This document shows, piece by piece, positions 1-11,750 of a stretch of 64,000 nt of DNA. How positions within the stretch are numbered: position 1 is the stretch's first letter; every line of letters starts with the position of its first letter. Position numbers and translations under genes: made by a program. The notes beneath the pieces are model-generated. The model was not told the origin of the DNA. It saw nothing but the letters and a program-made list of their open reading frames with translations, and ran no database searches. Source of the DNA: Brachionus plicatilis (taxonomy: Eukaryota > Rotifera > Eurotatoria > Ploima > Brachionidae); assembly GCA_010279815.1 (NCBI GenBank), contig QEOQ01000508.1:1325129-1389128 (forward strand). The letters run 5' to 3'.

Positions 1-3000
1 ACCTAAAAGAATTCTTATATTTTGAACATTAAAATCCTAAATACTTAAATTTAGGCCTTATTTTACTCAATTTTGGGATCATTATTTAAAAATAATTCTT
101 TATTCAATTATTTTTAAACTAGATTAAATCAATTGAGTCAAAACACCCTGGTCTAAAACTTGTGCTTTATTTGAAAACTAAAATATCTTTTGTTATTAAT
201 TAACAACTATAAAATTTTATTTATTTTCAATTGAATAATTTAATTGTTTTGGTTTATTAAATTGAAATTTAGGTCTCAAGTAGAGAAATGAAAGCTAAAA
301 ATTTTTCTATTTCTTAAATTAATTTCTTCTTAGTTAATAGATAAATTCAATTTTCTGGTTTATTTTATTTTAAATGATTTTTGCTCACTTGATTTGGCAA
401 AAAATTTAATTTGGTTAAAAAGTGAAGCCCAAAAATTTGAAACCTTTTTTTTTCTAAAAAACAAACTCCTAAGGACCCCGGTTGTTGACTTTGAAAATAA
501 ACTTTAAATTATAAAAATTTAAATTTCTAATAAAAAATATTAGAGAAAAATAATTTAATTGTTTAAAATTCGGTCTTTGCTTACTTTCGTACCTTATTTA
601 GAAATATTTACCTCGGATATATTTTATTGTGAAAGAATTTAATTTTGGACTAGAATTGCTAACCCACAGATAATTCTGATTTTATAAAGGTTTAAGACAA
701 CTAAAAATTAGAAATATATTATGACTAATTAAGGTATTTTGTAATTAAACAAGTTAAAAAAATTTAAAATCTAGATTCTTCGGAGTCTAATTTTATCTTT
801 CAGATTCATTGACAATCTTCATTTACTTAAGGTTTAGCAACAATTTGATAAGAATATTAAACAATAACTCATATTTAGTCCTGTCATAAAATCAAATTAA
901 CGTTAAGTCGTAATTAAGTAAACATGTTTTATTTAAAGAATCTAAATTAACTTTTAAATTTTATCAAAAAAACAAAGAATTAGAATTATAAAAATGAAAT
1001 CAATTTGAGCAAATAAATGAAAAAACAAGTTATAAAAATATTTATCTTATAAGAGAGAAAGTTTTGAAACAATTACTAATAAAATATCTTAAAATCAAAT
1101 CTTTGACATAAAACTATTTTAATAAAATAAATTGCTATAGTTTGATAGAAGAATATCAATTTTTTTTCGGATAGATATATCAATTCACTACAACAAACAA
1201 GATTGTTTTCTTTTCATTTTCTAATTTTTTGATAACTTGAATTTTGACCAATTTTAAACTGCACGCTCCTAGCTAAAGATTATTATTTTAAAATTATTTT
1301 TTTATCTCTATTTTTAGATCAAAACCGCCAATTTAAGACAACTATAAACAATTCATTAAATTCAAAAAGATAAATTTATTTTAGTCCTTAAGAAATCAGA
1401 CTTATGATTTATGAATTTATTTTAGATTCAAAAAAAGTTATTTAAAATATTCAAAGAAGTCTTTATTTAAAAATTTTTTGAATTAAAATATAAAATGATT
1501 TTTTATTAGCCTTAAAATGAGAGACAAAAGTTTTCATGCTAATTCCATTAGATCAATTAATTTTAATTAGCTATCCAAGAATGGTGTTTATTCTGACCTT
1601 GACAATTCTATTCTTTAAAATATGTCAATCTGATAGATAGAGATTATTAAACAAGCATTAAAAGCAATCCGAGTTTAAAAATTTAATACAAATCTTGGCA
1701 AAATTGATCGATTTTAAATAGCCTAAATTTTAAATATTTAATTGCTTTTCAATAGTTTAAATGTCTTTAATTTGAAAAGCATATCACAAAAAATTATCCT
1801 GACTATTTCATCTGATTTTAGGCTTTAAGGACAAACTGCAATTAAAAAATAAACAAATATCAAAATTTTATTTATCAGTGTTCATCTTTCAAAGTATAAT
1901 TTAGTTTCTCATACTTTGGAGAAATATGTATAAACCTAAAGAGGAACATTGATTTCTTTGTTCCTAAGGCTTGACAAAGATATTTCGCACAGAAAATTAT
2001 TTTTTTTTTTCAAGTTTATTTTTAGGCATTCTGGTTTTTCAATTTTAATATTTTAAAAGTTTTAGATAATCGTTAAAGATAAGTTAGTGACACATGTTTT
2101 ATGAATTTAAATTTAAGATTTTTTTATCTCAAATGATCAAAGGATCTGCAAGACTATATAAATTAAATAAAATAATTATTAAAATTTCAAAAACTGAAAA
2201 TATTAGGGTTTATTTTAAAACAAAAATAATAAAGTTTGAATAATGTTATCGAGATCAACTGGACCAAAATTAAGCCAAATTAACTTAATATTCTACTTGA
2301 TTTCTGGTCTTATAAAAAAATTTATTTAATAGATAATTCACTCACTTTAATAGATAATTATTTAAATTTAAAAAAGAATAATTTTTTTTAATGATGACCT
2401 CAGTGATCCTTTTTGTATAAAAACTCTGTTTAAAGAACATGCCCATGTATAATGTTAGTTAAATAAAGATAGTTTTATTTTTTTATATGTTTTAAAACTA
2501 ATCAAAAAAAAAAGCAAACTAAATGAAAATAATTTCAAGTTTTTTAAGCACAAATATTTGTTTAAAATTTTTTTTTATTTAATTTATATATCTGGAATAA
2601 ATAGCTCACTCAAAATTGATGGTTATTTTGGGTGAATTAAAAAACGAAAATTCTTGTAAAAAAATTTATTTAGTTTTAGTTAAATTAAATTATGATAAAA
2701 TCAAAATAAATTTTTGACATAAATTAAAAAAATCTTAAAATCACTCAAGTTTTTTTTACCAATTTTCAATTTTTTTTGGTTTGGCATGATTTGTTTAATT
2801 TTATTTGAAAATTTTTTAAAATTTTTTAAAGTTTGGTTCATTCATATCATATGCATAATTTTTTGACTCTGTTAAAATTCCGCCATTAAGTCTCCTGTAA
2901 TTGTTAATCTTTTACAGAGATCACATTTTTAAGGTTTAATTATTTAATTGCAAATGTTCGTGTAATAGTTAACTATAAAGAAATTAAATTTTTATAAATT

Positions 3001-3305
3001 AAAAAACCGTGTTCACACCAAGTTTCGAAGCATATAAATAAAATAAAATAAATGATATTCAGTAATAATAAATTGATAGTTATTGACGATAAAATTATTA
3101 AAATTTTTGAGTCTTTACTTTTTTTCGGCAGTTATCACATTTGAATAGTTAATGGCAACGTTCTGAAAATAAAAACGCGTGAACGTTAAATAATTCTTTT
3201 TATTAATTTAAATTCTTATAAAAACGCAACAAAATATTTATACAATATACAAAACCAAGAAAATTTTTTTCTCTAAAATTGTAAAGTTGAATTATTTGAA
3301 AAACT
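1..3305. other. intergenic, no gene seen
   Basis: Very AT-rich with long A and T runs and stop codons in all frames. I see no exon-like stretch, RNA gene or convincing repeat structure here. Confidence 0.6.
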
Positions 3306-3932
3306 TTAACAATTAAACATCTTATTGACCAAAAGATCCGCAATGTAATCGTCCTCAAGACAACCATTTAAAAACTCGTCGAATTCAATGATGCGATTTC
3401 CATTTTTATCCAAACGCTTTATCAAAACATCGAGCTGTTGTTCAAATTGACGAACATTTTGACGCTTCGCATTTTGATCACAAGTGACTTCTAGTAAAGC
3501 TTCAAAAACTCGACGAAACTCGCTTCTCTCAATAACATTGTCTTTATTTAAGTCAAAAATCTTAAAAGCTAATTCGATTTTTTCACTTTGACTACCGAAT
3601 GAGGTTATATAAAAATACGTGATGAAATCAGAAAATTCTATGAAATTTTTCGAATTCCGATCAATAGCTCTGAAAATGTATTCGCAAAATTTTTCACTTT
3701 TTTCACACATGTGTTCATTTTGAAATATAGTTTTGAAAATCCTCAAAAATTGTCTCTTTGTCAAAAAGCCATGCGGACAATCACGCAAGAAATTTGAATA
3801 AAATTCCAAAATTTGTTCCCGAGAAAACTTGGTATGCTCTAACAAAAAAAGAATTTCCTCCTCGCTAAGTCCATTTTTGTCTAGATGAAAAATTGACTTT
3901 GTCCGCGGAGGAGAGGCAATTCTATTTCCCAT
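3306..3932 (-). CDS. neuronal calcium sensor-type EF-hand protein
   Basis: Single-exon 208-residue protein of the NCS/recoverin/KChIP group. The start is the ATG giving MGNRIAS: glycine 2 would allow N-myristoylation as in NCS-1, though position 6 is Ala rather than the preferred Ser. The first EF-hand has the family's typical dead form with the DCPHG turn near residue 51. Loop 2 starts near residue 91 (DRNSKNFIEFSD) and is weakened: Lys at position 5 and Asp instead of Glu at position 12. Loops 3 (DLNKDNVIERSE, about 127) and 4 (DKNGNRIIEFDE, about 175) look able to bind calcium. Length fits the family (about 190-210). It is too diverged for me to assign it to a subfamily. Expected role is a calcium-dependent membrane switch regulating ion channels, kinases or receptors. 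Confidence 0.85.
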   Translation of the reverse strand: MGNRIASPPRTKSIFHLDKNGLSEEEILFLLEHTKFSREQILEFYSNFLRDCPHGFLTKRQFLRIFKTIFQNEHMCEKSEKFCEYIFRAIDRNSKNFIEFSDFITYFYITSFGSQSEKIELAFKIFDLNKDNVIERSEFRRVFEALLEVTCDQNAKRQNVRQFEQQLDVLIKRLDKNGNRIIEFDEFLNGCLEDDYIADLLVNKMFNC

Positions 3933-3950
3933 ATTTTTTACCTTTTTCAC

Positions 3951-5912
3951 TAATTCTAAAAAAATAACATTAATTTCATTTTATTTCTAATTTTTGAAAT
4001 ATTCCTACTAAGAGAAAAATATTTTAAATCTATCTTTTTTAATCATGGATCAAACAAGAGAAACATTTTTTTGTTTGAAAAAAAATAAAAACTAATATGA
4101 ATCTTACAGCGAAAACGATAAAATTTTTGATCTTCTTTTTTTGTCATGATTTTTCATTAATTAATGACAAAAAATAAAATTTTAACGCCCCTTTTTTATG
4201 AATAAGATATTAAAAAACTATGCCATTTTAAATAAGTAAGTGCGAAATTTTAAGATTAAAAAATTTTTAGAATATGTTTTTTTATTTAAATTTCTGTAAA
4301 GTATAAAAAATTGTCATCAAATATCAAGAAAACGAAAACTTATAGCAGAAAAATTTCTGACATCTGTTTCTCAATGATTTTTTATGTATGTTAAAAAAAA
4401 TCTTTGATTTTATTTTTAAACACTTGAAACTTCCTGGAGTTCCATATTTATTATTAATAGAATTGTACCATTAAATAAAATTATTATATTATTTTAAGTC
4501 TTCTATTTTTGTAAAGAAAATTTTTATAAGTGTAAAACGTTAATTCCTTAACTTAATTTGATAGCTAAAAATAATTTAAATTTCTATGAATAAAAAATTT
4601 CTTAAATGCAAATTTTATCCCATACCATTAATTCTTATTTGTTAATTCTACATATCAAATTATTAAACTTGAATAGTAAAAATATTCTATTAAATCATCA
4701 ATTCTATTTAAAAAAAAAATTATTTTTATCAAAAATAGTAAAATAAATTATTACATTGAATTTGAATTTTTTTGTATGGTCAAGTTAAAAGTATAATAGA
4801 TAGCATATTTTTTAGGAAACCAATATTTTTAATGCAAACATCTCCACAAATCAACTCATTCATTATATTTATTCGAAACTAAATTACAAAAATTAAATTA
4901 AGGTATAAAATTATTATTTTTTATTTATTAAAATTCAATTGTTTAGTCATTCAATTTTTAGGATTTCTTATTCTTTTGAAAAATATTAAAATTTTTTATA
5001 TTTACCTTTAAAGTCATAACATCTTGGTTCGATTTTGCGTTTGATTAAAATTAGATGCATATTGGTAATTATTTAGTCAGATTCTTTTTTAATTTTAGTT
5101 TAATAGAACTCTCAAATTTTATGATCTAAAATAAAAAAGGTAAAATGAATTTCAAAAATTTAAGCATATAACTAAATGCGCTTAGAAAATATTTATAAAT
5201 AACTTTGCTAATTTTAAACATTAATTTGTGAAAACTTTAAAGGCTATTTTTAAATCGGAAGAATTTATCGCGATAAGGTTATCTTTTTTTTCTGCTTTTA
5301 AACTTTATAATTTAAAGTTAACTCCATTTAACTTTAATTAAATTTTTGCTTCTTTTAAATTAAATCGTATTTGAGACGAATTTCCAAAATTTGATAATAT
5401 TTTCAACAAACAATAATAAACGTTTCTAAAAATGCAATTCATACCAAGCATAGTTTTAAATTGTTGCCAAAGTTGATTCATAATGATTAAATAGAAATTT
5501 AACTTAAAAACTTAAGAAAAATATTTTGAAAAATGAATGTCTAATTGGTTTGAACAAAAAATCCAATAAATTAGAGGGCATGAGAAAACCTCTGGAAAAA
5601 TCAAAAATCATAAATTTTTAATTTATAAAAAAATAATGTCATGCTTTAATGTGAATAAGAATCAAAAATCTTATTTAATTGAATTTAAATTTCGTTTTAT
5701 TTTTGATTAATTTAGATTTATTCTTAAATTTTTTTTTCAATTAAAATTCGATAGAATCGAAAATTTATACTTTTCTATTATTTTTAAGATTGATTTTTGA
5801 ATTTCAATCCTAAACTAAACAGAGTAACTTGAGCAATTGAAATTTGAAAAATATGGTGTTTTATAAAATATATTTAATTTTGATTTTAAAATAAAATTGT
5901 CTACCAACCACC
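3951..5912. other. intergenic, no gene seen
   Basis: About 2 kb of AT-rich sequence between divergently placed genes. It must hold promoters for both neighbours, but I cannot point to a specific motif. Confidence 0.55.
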
Positions 5913-8900
5913 ATGTTATTTTTGTTTATAATTGTGCAATTAATAAAATTCTCTAACTCTCAAATCATTGATGAGTCATTCTTCAAGTTAATGGGTGGCC
6001 GAACCGATTACAATTTAATTGCTGAAAAATTAAATTATGATGAATATTCAATCCAAGGTTCTTTTTCTTTCTATGAAAATTACAAATAAAATTATTAAAC
6101 ATGTAAATTAAAAATCTAAAAGGATGCAAACAAATCGGATTTTGGCATTTAATTCGTCATGCGGCCAATTATCCTATTTATGAAGACATTCAAGAAATCA
6201 GCAAATTTCTTCCAGATTTGAAAAATTTGATTATCTCATCAAGTAAGCTAGATTTTGATTAAATAGTTTGTTAATGTTTTTATTGAATCTTTTTCGCATT
6301 TTTGGCTTTTATGATCAGACGATGAATTATTAAAAAAAAAACTTTTTTTAAGATATTATTTTTAAAGAAATTGAAAATTTAAGATAAAAGTTATTTGAGT
6401 GACCAGGATTTAGACTTATTGAAAAAATGGAATTGGGAAGTTTCTGACAGAGATGAAAACTTGAACACCCCGCAAGGAAATATAACAACTGAAATGCTTG
6501 GCTTAAGAACGTGGGTCCGATTAAAGAAACTTATTTATGAGACAATATTAATGGATCAAGTCAAAATTAAATCCACTGATTACAAATGGACAAAGCAAAC
6601 TGCTGAAAAATATCTTAGAGGTGTTTTTAGGTTTTGGCCTTTCAAAGTAAGCATCCAAACAAATAATATTGATGAAGATTATTTAATTAAATATACTGAT
6701 ATTTGCAACAAGTTCCTAGTGGTACTCAATTTTTATTTTTTTTTTAATTCAAAAAATTTTCAATTTTATTTAAAGGATATTAATTCAAACAATGACATGT
6801 GTCCAGAGCTTTTTACTTTTAATTTTTTGTCAACAGATTCAAGAAACATAAAAACCAAATTTCAAAAAAGGATCGGAATTAGCTTTTTCTCAACTAATAT
6901 AGGTTAGATATCATCTTAAAAAGTCTCCTAAAATAATAATTTCTTACAGATAAAGCTTTTGATTTAGCCCTCAAAGCTTGTCAATATCAATTTTTGATTG
7001 ATAAGACCGTTTCAGTTTGGTGTAAATTTTTTGATTCGGAAACGATGAAATTATTAGAATATAAAGAAGACATTGAGAATAATTGTAAATATGGGTTTAA
7101 ATATGACATTAGTCGATTGATGGCTTGTGATTTAATCAAAGATTTGATGGGAAGCTTAAAAGAATATCGAAAAGGGTAATCTTTTTCTTATGTATAATTT
7201 TGAATAGGTTTCATTAAAAAAAAAATCATAAAAAATAGAAAAAAATTCAAATCAATTTTTTTAAATAACATTAATACGATATGATTTTAGGAAATAAAAA
7301 ATTAAAATATTCTTTTAATTTTAAAAATCAAAATTTTAAAAATTATAAATCAGTTTTACTTACAATCAATTTTTCAAAATTTTTTTTTAATTTTTAGTTT
7401 TAAAATTAAATTCATTTTTGAATAGAAATTGAGTAATTAAATTGATTAGTAATTTTAAAATTTGTATTTTAAACCGAGGGAAAGATTTCATATAAGAATA
7501 TTAATTCATAAAAAATAAAGAATTATAATTTTTTTCAATTTAACAAAGATTTTACTTTGTCAAATTACAGATGCATTTTATTATTTCATCAATTTAAATT
7601 TTCAAGCTTATTCGAAACATGAGCTCAATTTTCACTCTACAAATTTCTTTAAAATGCTCGATTAGATTTTAAAAAATTAGATCTTTTGCTCTTCACTCTA
7701 AAATCCCGAACTCCTTTAGTGAATGTATTTTTTCAAACAAAATAAGGATGCCGGGAAATATTTCTCATTATTTTATTTTTTAGCTATTCTTTAAGTCCCA
7801 TCTTCTTCATCATGGTCATGAACATCAAATTCATTCTACTAATTCTTCCTCACAAAATTTAAAATTTAAAATCATCAACAATCTCATCAGTTTGTTGGGT
7901 ATCATCAGCTTATTTAAATCTCGTAGACAATCTATTTTTTAAGGCGAATAATTTTTTAATACCGCTATTTTTAATAAAAATACCGCTATTTTTAATAAAA
8001 ATACCGCTAATTTAATAAGCTTACCTCTAATTTAATAAAAACTCATCTAAATAATAAAAACACGTCTAAATTAATAACAACTCTTTCTAAATTAATTAAA
8101 ACTATATCTCAATCAAGATTTAAACTTATATCAACATTTGAAATTATTAAATAACGGTATAAAAAGTAAAAAATGGTTACAGATTGATTTGTTTATGATC
8201 TTTTTTTATTAACTCTATTATAATTTTTTTTTTTTTTATGATTTATTCTGAAGGAGTTCTAGCTCGGTACAGAAAACAAATAAATAAAATAAAAAATAAC
8301 AGATATTAACATTCTTTTAAAAACTTAAAAAAAATAAAAATATTTTAGCAAAGAATTTCCAAAAATGTCAAGTAGCGAAAGTATTCTCTTGAATATGATG
8401 GAGAAATCCAAGCCAACAGAATTAGGATTTAAAGATTGGTACGAATGTAAGCATAATCTCAACTTGCAACATGCCAATGGCTAAATTGTTCTAGATACAT
8501 TTCAAAAAATTAATAAATTTTTTTATTTTCATTAAGTTAGATAATTTTTTTTAATAAAAGATGCAGTTTTTATTAAATTAGATAATTTTTTATTATAAAA
8601 GATATAGTTCTTATTAAATTAGATATTTTTTTTTTTAGAATAGATTATTTTTATTAAATTAGACTTAACTTTAATAAATTAGATTTCTTTTTATTAAAAT
8701 AGCGGTATTTTTATTAAAATTAGCGGGAGGAAAATTATGGGCCATTTTTTAATTAATAAAAGTAATAAGTTTTCAAAATACGAATTAAAATTTAAATAAT
8801 TAATTTAATTACATGATAATTATTAATTTTTTATTCGTCATTAAAAATAATAAAAGACGAGTTTTGGGTGTGCCTAACCACCGCACATAAAAAATTATAA

Positions 8901-10173
8901 CGCACATTCCGAAAATTCCGTCGCAAAATTTTTTTTTTTAAACAGACATTTACTGAACAACGCATTAAAAACTTGCTTCCGGACATTTTGAAATAATTTC
9001 AACACACATCTACTAACATTATAATTTTCAAATATTGGTGATCAGTTTTTTTTTTACCTTTTTTTTTATATATTTAACTTTTTTTTTTTTTTACTCTTTC
9101 TGCTTCAATAGAGGTTAATTTAACAACAATAAATATAAAAATTTTCATTGCACATAAATTTTATTTTAACGCACATTTGAAAAAAAAATCGTTTAAAATA
9201 AATACTCTAAAAAGGGTTATTTTAAAAAATGTGGAAAAAGTATTTAGTATAAGTTTTCTGAAAATGAAGAATTTAAAAAAAATAAAATGTGTAACGGCAA
9301 ATATTTTAGAAAAGATAGTTTTTATTAAGTTTAAACTCGTTGCTTAATAACGATAACTTTGTAAACAAGTCTAAAAAGGGGGCCCAAAAAAAAGCTAAAA
9401 TAGCCTTAATTAGAGATTAATTAATAAATTATTATTTCAAATTTTTGGAATCTTTATTTAACTATTTTATTTTTTATTTTATTCTAATAAATATTTAAAC
9501 AAATAATTATTTTGGTTTTTTTAATGAATTTAAATGTGCGTTAATAAGTTGGTGTTTGTTAAAAAAAAACTATGTTTTTGATAATAAGTTGTATGTGCGT
9601 TTAAAAAAATGTGCACCCATATAACAAATCCGACGAGTTTTATTAATATATTTGTCTTTAGCGTATAAATTTTAACTTAAATTTTTTAGGTAAATAAAAT
9701 TGTATCAATGAAATAATTTCTAACATTTATTTTAAAATAATTCTTTTATTTAATTTTTACTTTAATAATCTAAAAAATTATCTAATTTATTTAGTCATGA
9801 AAACCTTGATAGTAAATTGAGCAAGTTTGCAGCATATTTTACTCATGGAGATATAATGCTTTCATTTCTGGCATCATTAGGAATTGGAAAAAGTCAGGAC
9901 AATTTTGATTTCGAAAATATAACCAAAGTAAACCCGAATAGAAAATTCAAAACAAGCCATTTAAATCCCACTAATTCCAACATTGGTTTCCTTCTTTTCA
10001 AATGTGAAAAAAAAAGTTTACAACCAAAATATTTATTAAGAGTTTATCTAAACGAAAAATTAATTAAAACCGATGGTTGCCAATCAAGCGACTGCGATTT
10101 GACAGAATTTTTGAACTATTTCACTTTTTTTACTTCATTATGTCAATCGACTAAAAATTCTTGCCAAATTTAA
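5913..10173 (+). CDS. MINPP1-like: multiple inositol polyphosphate phosphatase-like protein
   Basis: Histidine-acid-phosphatase family member most like animal MINPP1, which dephosphorylates inositol polyphosphates in the secretory pathway. Exons by frame and splice sites: 5913-6057, 6123-6242, 6384-6721, 6776-6902, 6950-7175 and 9795-10173; phases agree throughout, giving 444 residues (human is 487). A hydrophobic N-terminus (MLFLFIIVQL) suggests a signal peptide. The intron at 6722-6775 is only 54 bases, a multiple of three without a stop. The N-terminal catalytic motif is RHAANYP instead of RHGxRxP, so the second phosphate-binding Arg is Asn. The C-terminal proton-donor motif is HGD where MINPP1 has HAE. 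Compared with MINPP1, about 20 residues between exons 5 and 6 (the region around YGYTIN to LFQDIF) are missing or lie in an exon I could not find in the 2.6 kb intron. It may be an active variant, a pseudoenzyme or a damaged gene. Confidence 0.78.
7782..7941 (+). other. possible unplaced exon in MINPP1-like intron
   Basis: A strong acceptor (TTATTTTATTTTTTAG) precedes an open stretch readable as LFFKSHLLHHGHEHQIH and onward through NLISLLGII to a stop. It loosely recalls the region around the HAE motif of MINPP1. The phase expected from exon 5 instead gives GYSLSPIFFIMV and then a stop, so it does not fit cleanly. It could be an alternative last exon, a decayed duplicate or chance. Confidence 0.2.
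7956..8745. mobile_element. fold-back element 1 in MINPP1-like intron
   Basis: The left arm carries repeats of TACCGCTATTTTTAATAAAAA grading into units such as ATCTAATTTAATAAAAAC; the right arm, to about 8735, carries the same units inverted, ending ATAGCGGTATTTTTATTAAAAT. The two arms are over 100 bases each and AT-rich. The 10-mer ATTTTTTAAT occurs just outside both ends (about 7947 and 8745) and may be a target-site duplication, but the sequence is too simple to be sure. Between the arms lies a short exon-like reading MSSSESILLNMMEKSKPTEL followed by a GTAAGC donor near 8446. Confidence 0.6.
8866..9631. mobile_element. fold-back/MULE-like element 2 with 10-base target duplication
   Basis: A 766-base element flanked by identical copies of GACGAGTTTT at 8856-8865 and 9632-9641. 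It starts GGGTGTGCC and ends near GTGCACCC. The left side has several copies of CGCACAT and the right side has the inverse ATGTGCG, so the ends are subterminal inverted repeats. A 9-11 base duplication with long inverted ends is characteristic of Mutator-like or Foldback elements. I see no coding sequence, so it is non-autonomous. Confidence 0.75.
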
Positions 10174-10193
10174 AAAAAAAATAATAAATCATT

Positions 10194-11750
10194 TTAAAAC
10201 AAAGATTCTTTTCGTTTTCTTAAAACACTCAATGTGCTTGCTCGGCCATTTGAGGGCAAAATTGAAAGCTCATCTTCAAACACCGAACTTTCGGTATAAC
10301 TTTCTGGCGACAGTGAAAATTGACTACCAGACGATAATTTATTGAAAAGACTATTTCTTACAATAATTATTTTTGATTTTTTCTTTCGAGTCAAAGCAAT
10401 CTGTTTGGCTTTTGTTTTCAAGTCTTCATAATATTTTTGATTTGATTTTACCTTTTTGATTACTGGAGGCCGAATCGAACTTCGAAAACTAGAAGTCAAC
10501 TCAGTTTCATAAACCGAGAACACATTTGGCAAAGATTCTTTCCAATTAGAGGTTTTTTTTTTCTCTTTCACTCTATTTTCCAGGAATTTAGGTCTTTCAA
10601 CTCGAGACAATTTATAATGCAGTCCATCTTTTAGCATATGCTCTTTGGCAAAAAATAAATCATTATACTCGATAAGATTAGACAAAAAATCTTTAAAAGT
10701 CAACAAAAGAGATTTTAAAGTTAATTCTATTGATTCATTTGTGTCCATTTGTTCAACTGATTCGAGTTTTAGGTCAAAAGTTGGGTAATCGCTATGGAAC
10801 AGCGATGGTTTCTGTAAAGCTTCGCATGTACTTGCTTCTTGGCCATCATCTTTGTCACTCTCTGCATTAATCACTATTTTCGGTATTTTTAGCTCATTTT
10901 TTTGCTTTGTCTTTAATTTTCCGGTAAAGTGGTTGAAATTCGAATTTGAAATTAACTTTGGAGCAGGTTTGTAAAAATTGTCTTGAGTTTTAGCCAAAAA
11001 TTCAGATTTATCTAGTTGGGTATTAAAAAAAGTCTCCAAAATTTTATTTTCTTTCTCATTTGTGACCGATTGTTCTTTGTCAATGGCTTTTTTTGGCTTT
11101 TTTGTTTTCTTTTTTTTCAAATTTTCTTTCAAACTAGCCTCAATCTCCAATTTAGCCTTGAGCTCACCTATTTTATTTTTGTTCTCTAAATTAATGTGAT
11201 CCATGAGGGGCTTTTTGCATTCTTCTAGATCATTCTCTTGATTCTGAATATCAATGGGTCTAAGGCCAAAGCGATTTTTAAGATTCATTTTTTTTGAAAA
11301 GTTTGAAGAAATAAATTTCTTAGTGAGCAAATTTACGCATCTGATGCTACCACTACGAATAGCGTAGTGCATACATGAGTTGCCATTTAAGTCAAGTGAA
11401 CGACTCAGGTCGAAATCAACGCTTTTAAGGAAAACTTCGAGTAGTTCATGTCTCCCGAATGTGCAACAATAGTGGATAGGGTTTAGGCCTTTTGAGTCTG
11501 ATTTGCTTAGGTCGGCGCCATTCTCCAGCAGGGTATATGCCACATTTTCGGCCCATCTATTGTCTTTAATGAAGGTGGTGTAAATCAATGAAGTTCGATT
11601 GAGGTTTTCTTTTTCTTCGACATAGTTTGGATCAGCGCCGAGGCACAACAAACACCGGACTAGGTTAAAATAGCCTTTTTTAATTGCGTAAGTGGTTGTA
11701 TAGCGATGACTAAGGCTCGATATAGATTCATTTTGAATTTTGAAATTCAT
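10194..11750 (-). CDS. ankyrin-repeat protein
   Basis: Single-exon protein of 518 residues. Residues about 20-170 hold four ankyrin-type repeats: clear signatures are AIKKGYFNLVRCLLCLGAD, LLENGADLSKSDSKGLNPIH, LDLNGNSCMHYAIRSGSI and a final NRFGLRPIDI. After this comes a lysine-rich coil (KKKKTKKPKK near residue 215, a possible nuclear signal) and a long low-complexity tail with SxxSxSPES-type serine clusters near the C-terminus. I do not recognise an orthologue. The role is presumably scaffolding through the ankyrin stack. The gene converges on the MINPP1-like gene with only 20 bases between stop codons, so their 3' UTRs must overlap. Confidence 0.8.
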   Translation of the reverse strand: MNFKIQNESISSLSHRYTTTYAIKKGYFNLVRCLLCLGADPNYVEEKENLNRTSLIYTTFIKDNRWAENVAYTLLENGADLSKSDSKGLNPIHYCCTFGRHELLEVFLKSVDFDLSRSLDLNGNSCMHYAIRSGSIRCVNLLTKKFISSNFSKKMNLKNRFGLRPIDIQNQENDLEECKKPLMDHINLENKNKIGELKAKLEIEASLKENLKKKKTKKPKKAIDKEQSVTNEKENKILETFFNTQLDKSEFLAKTQDNFYKPAPKLISNSNFNHFTGKLKTKQKNELKIPKIVINAESDKDDGQEASTCEALQKPSLFHSDYPTFDLKLESVEQMDTNESIELTLKSLLLTFKDFLSNLIEYNDLFFAKEHMLKDGLHYKLSRVERPKFLENRVKEKKKTSNWKESLPNVFSVYETELTSSFRSSIRPPVIKKVKSNQKYYEDLKTKAKQIALTRKKKSKIIIVRNSLFNKLSSGSQFSLSPESYTESSVFEDELSILPSNGRASTLSVLRKRKESLF

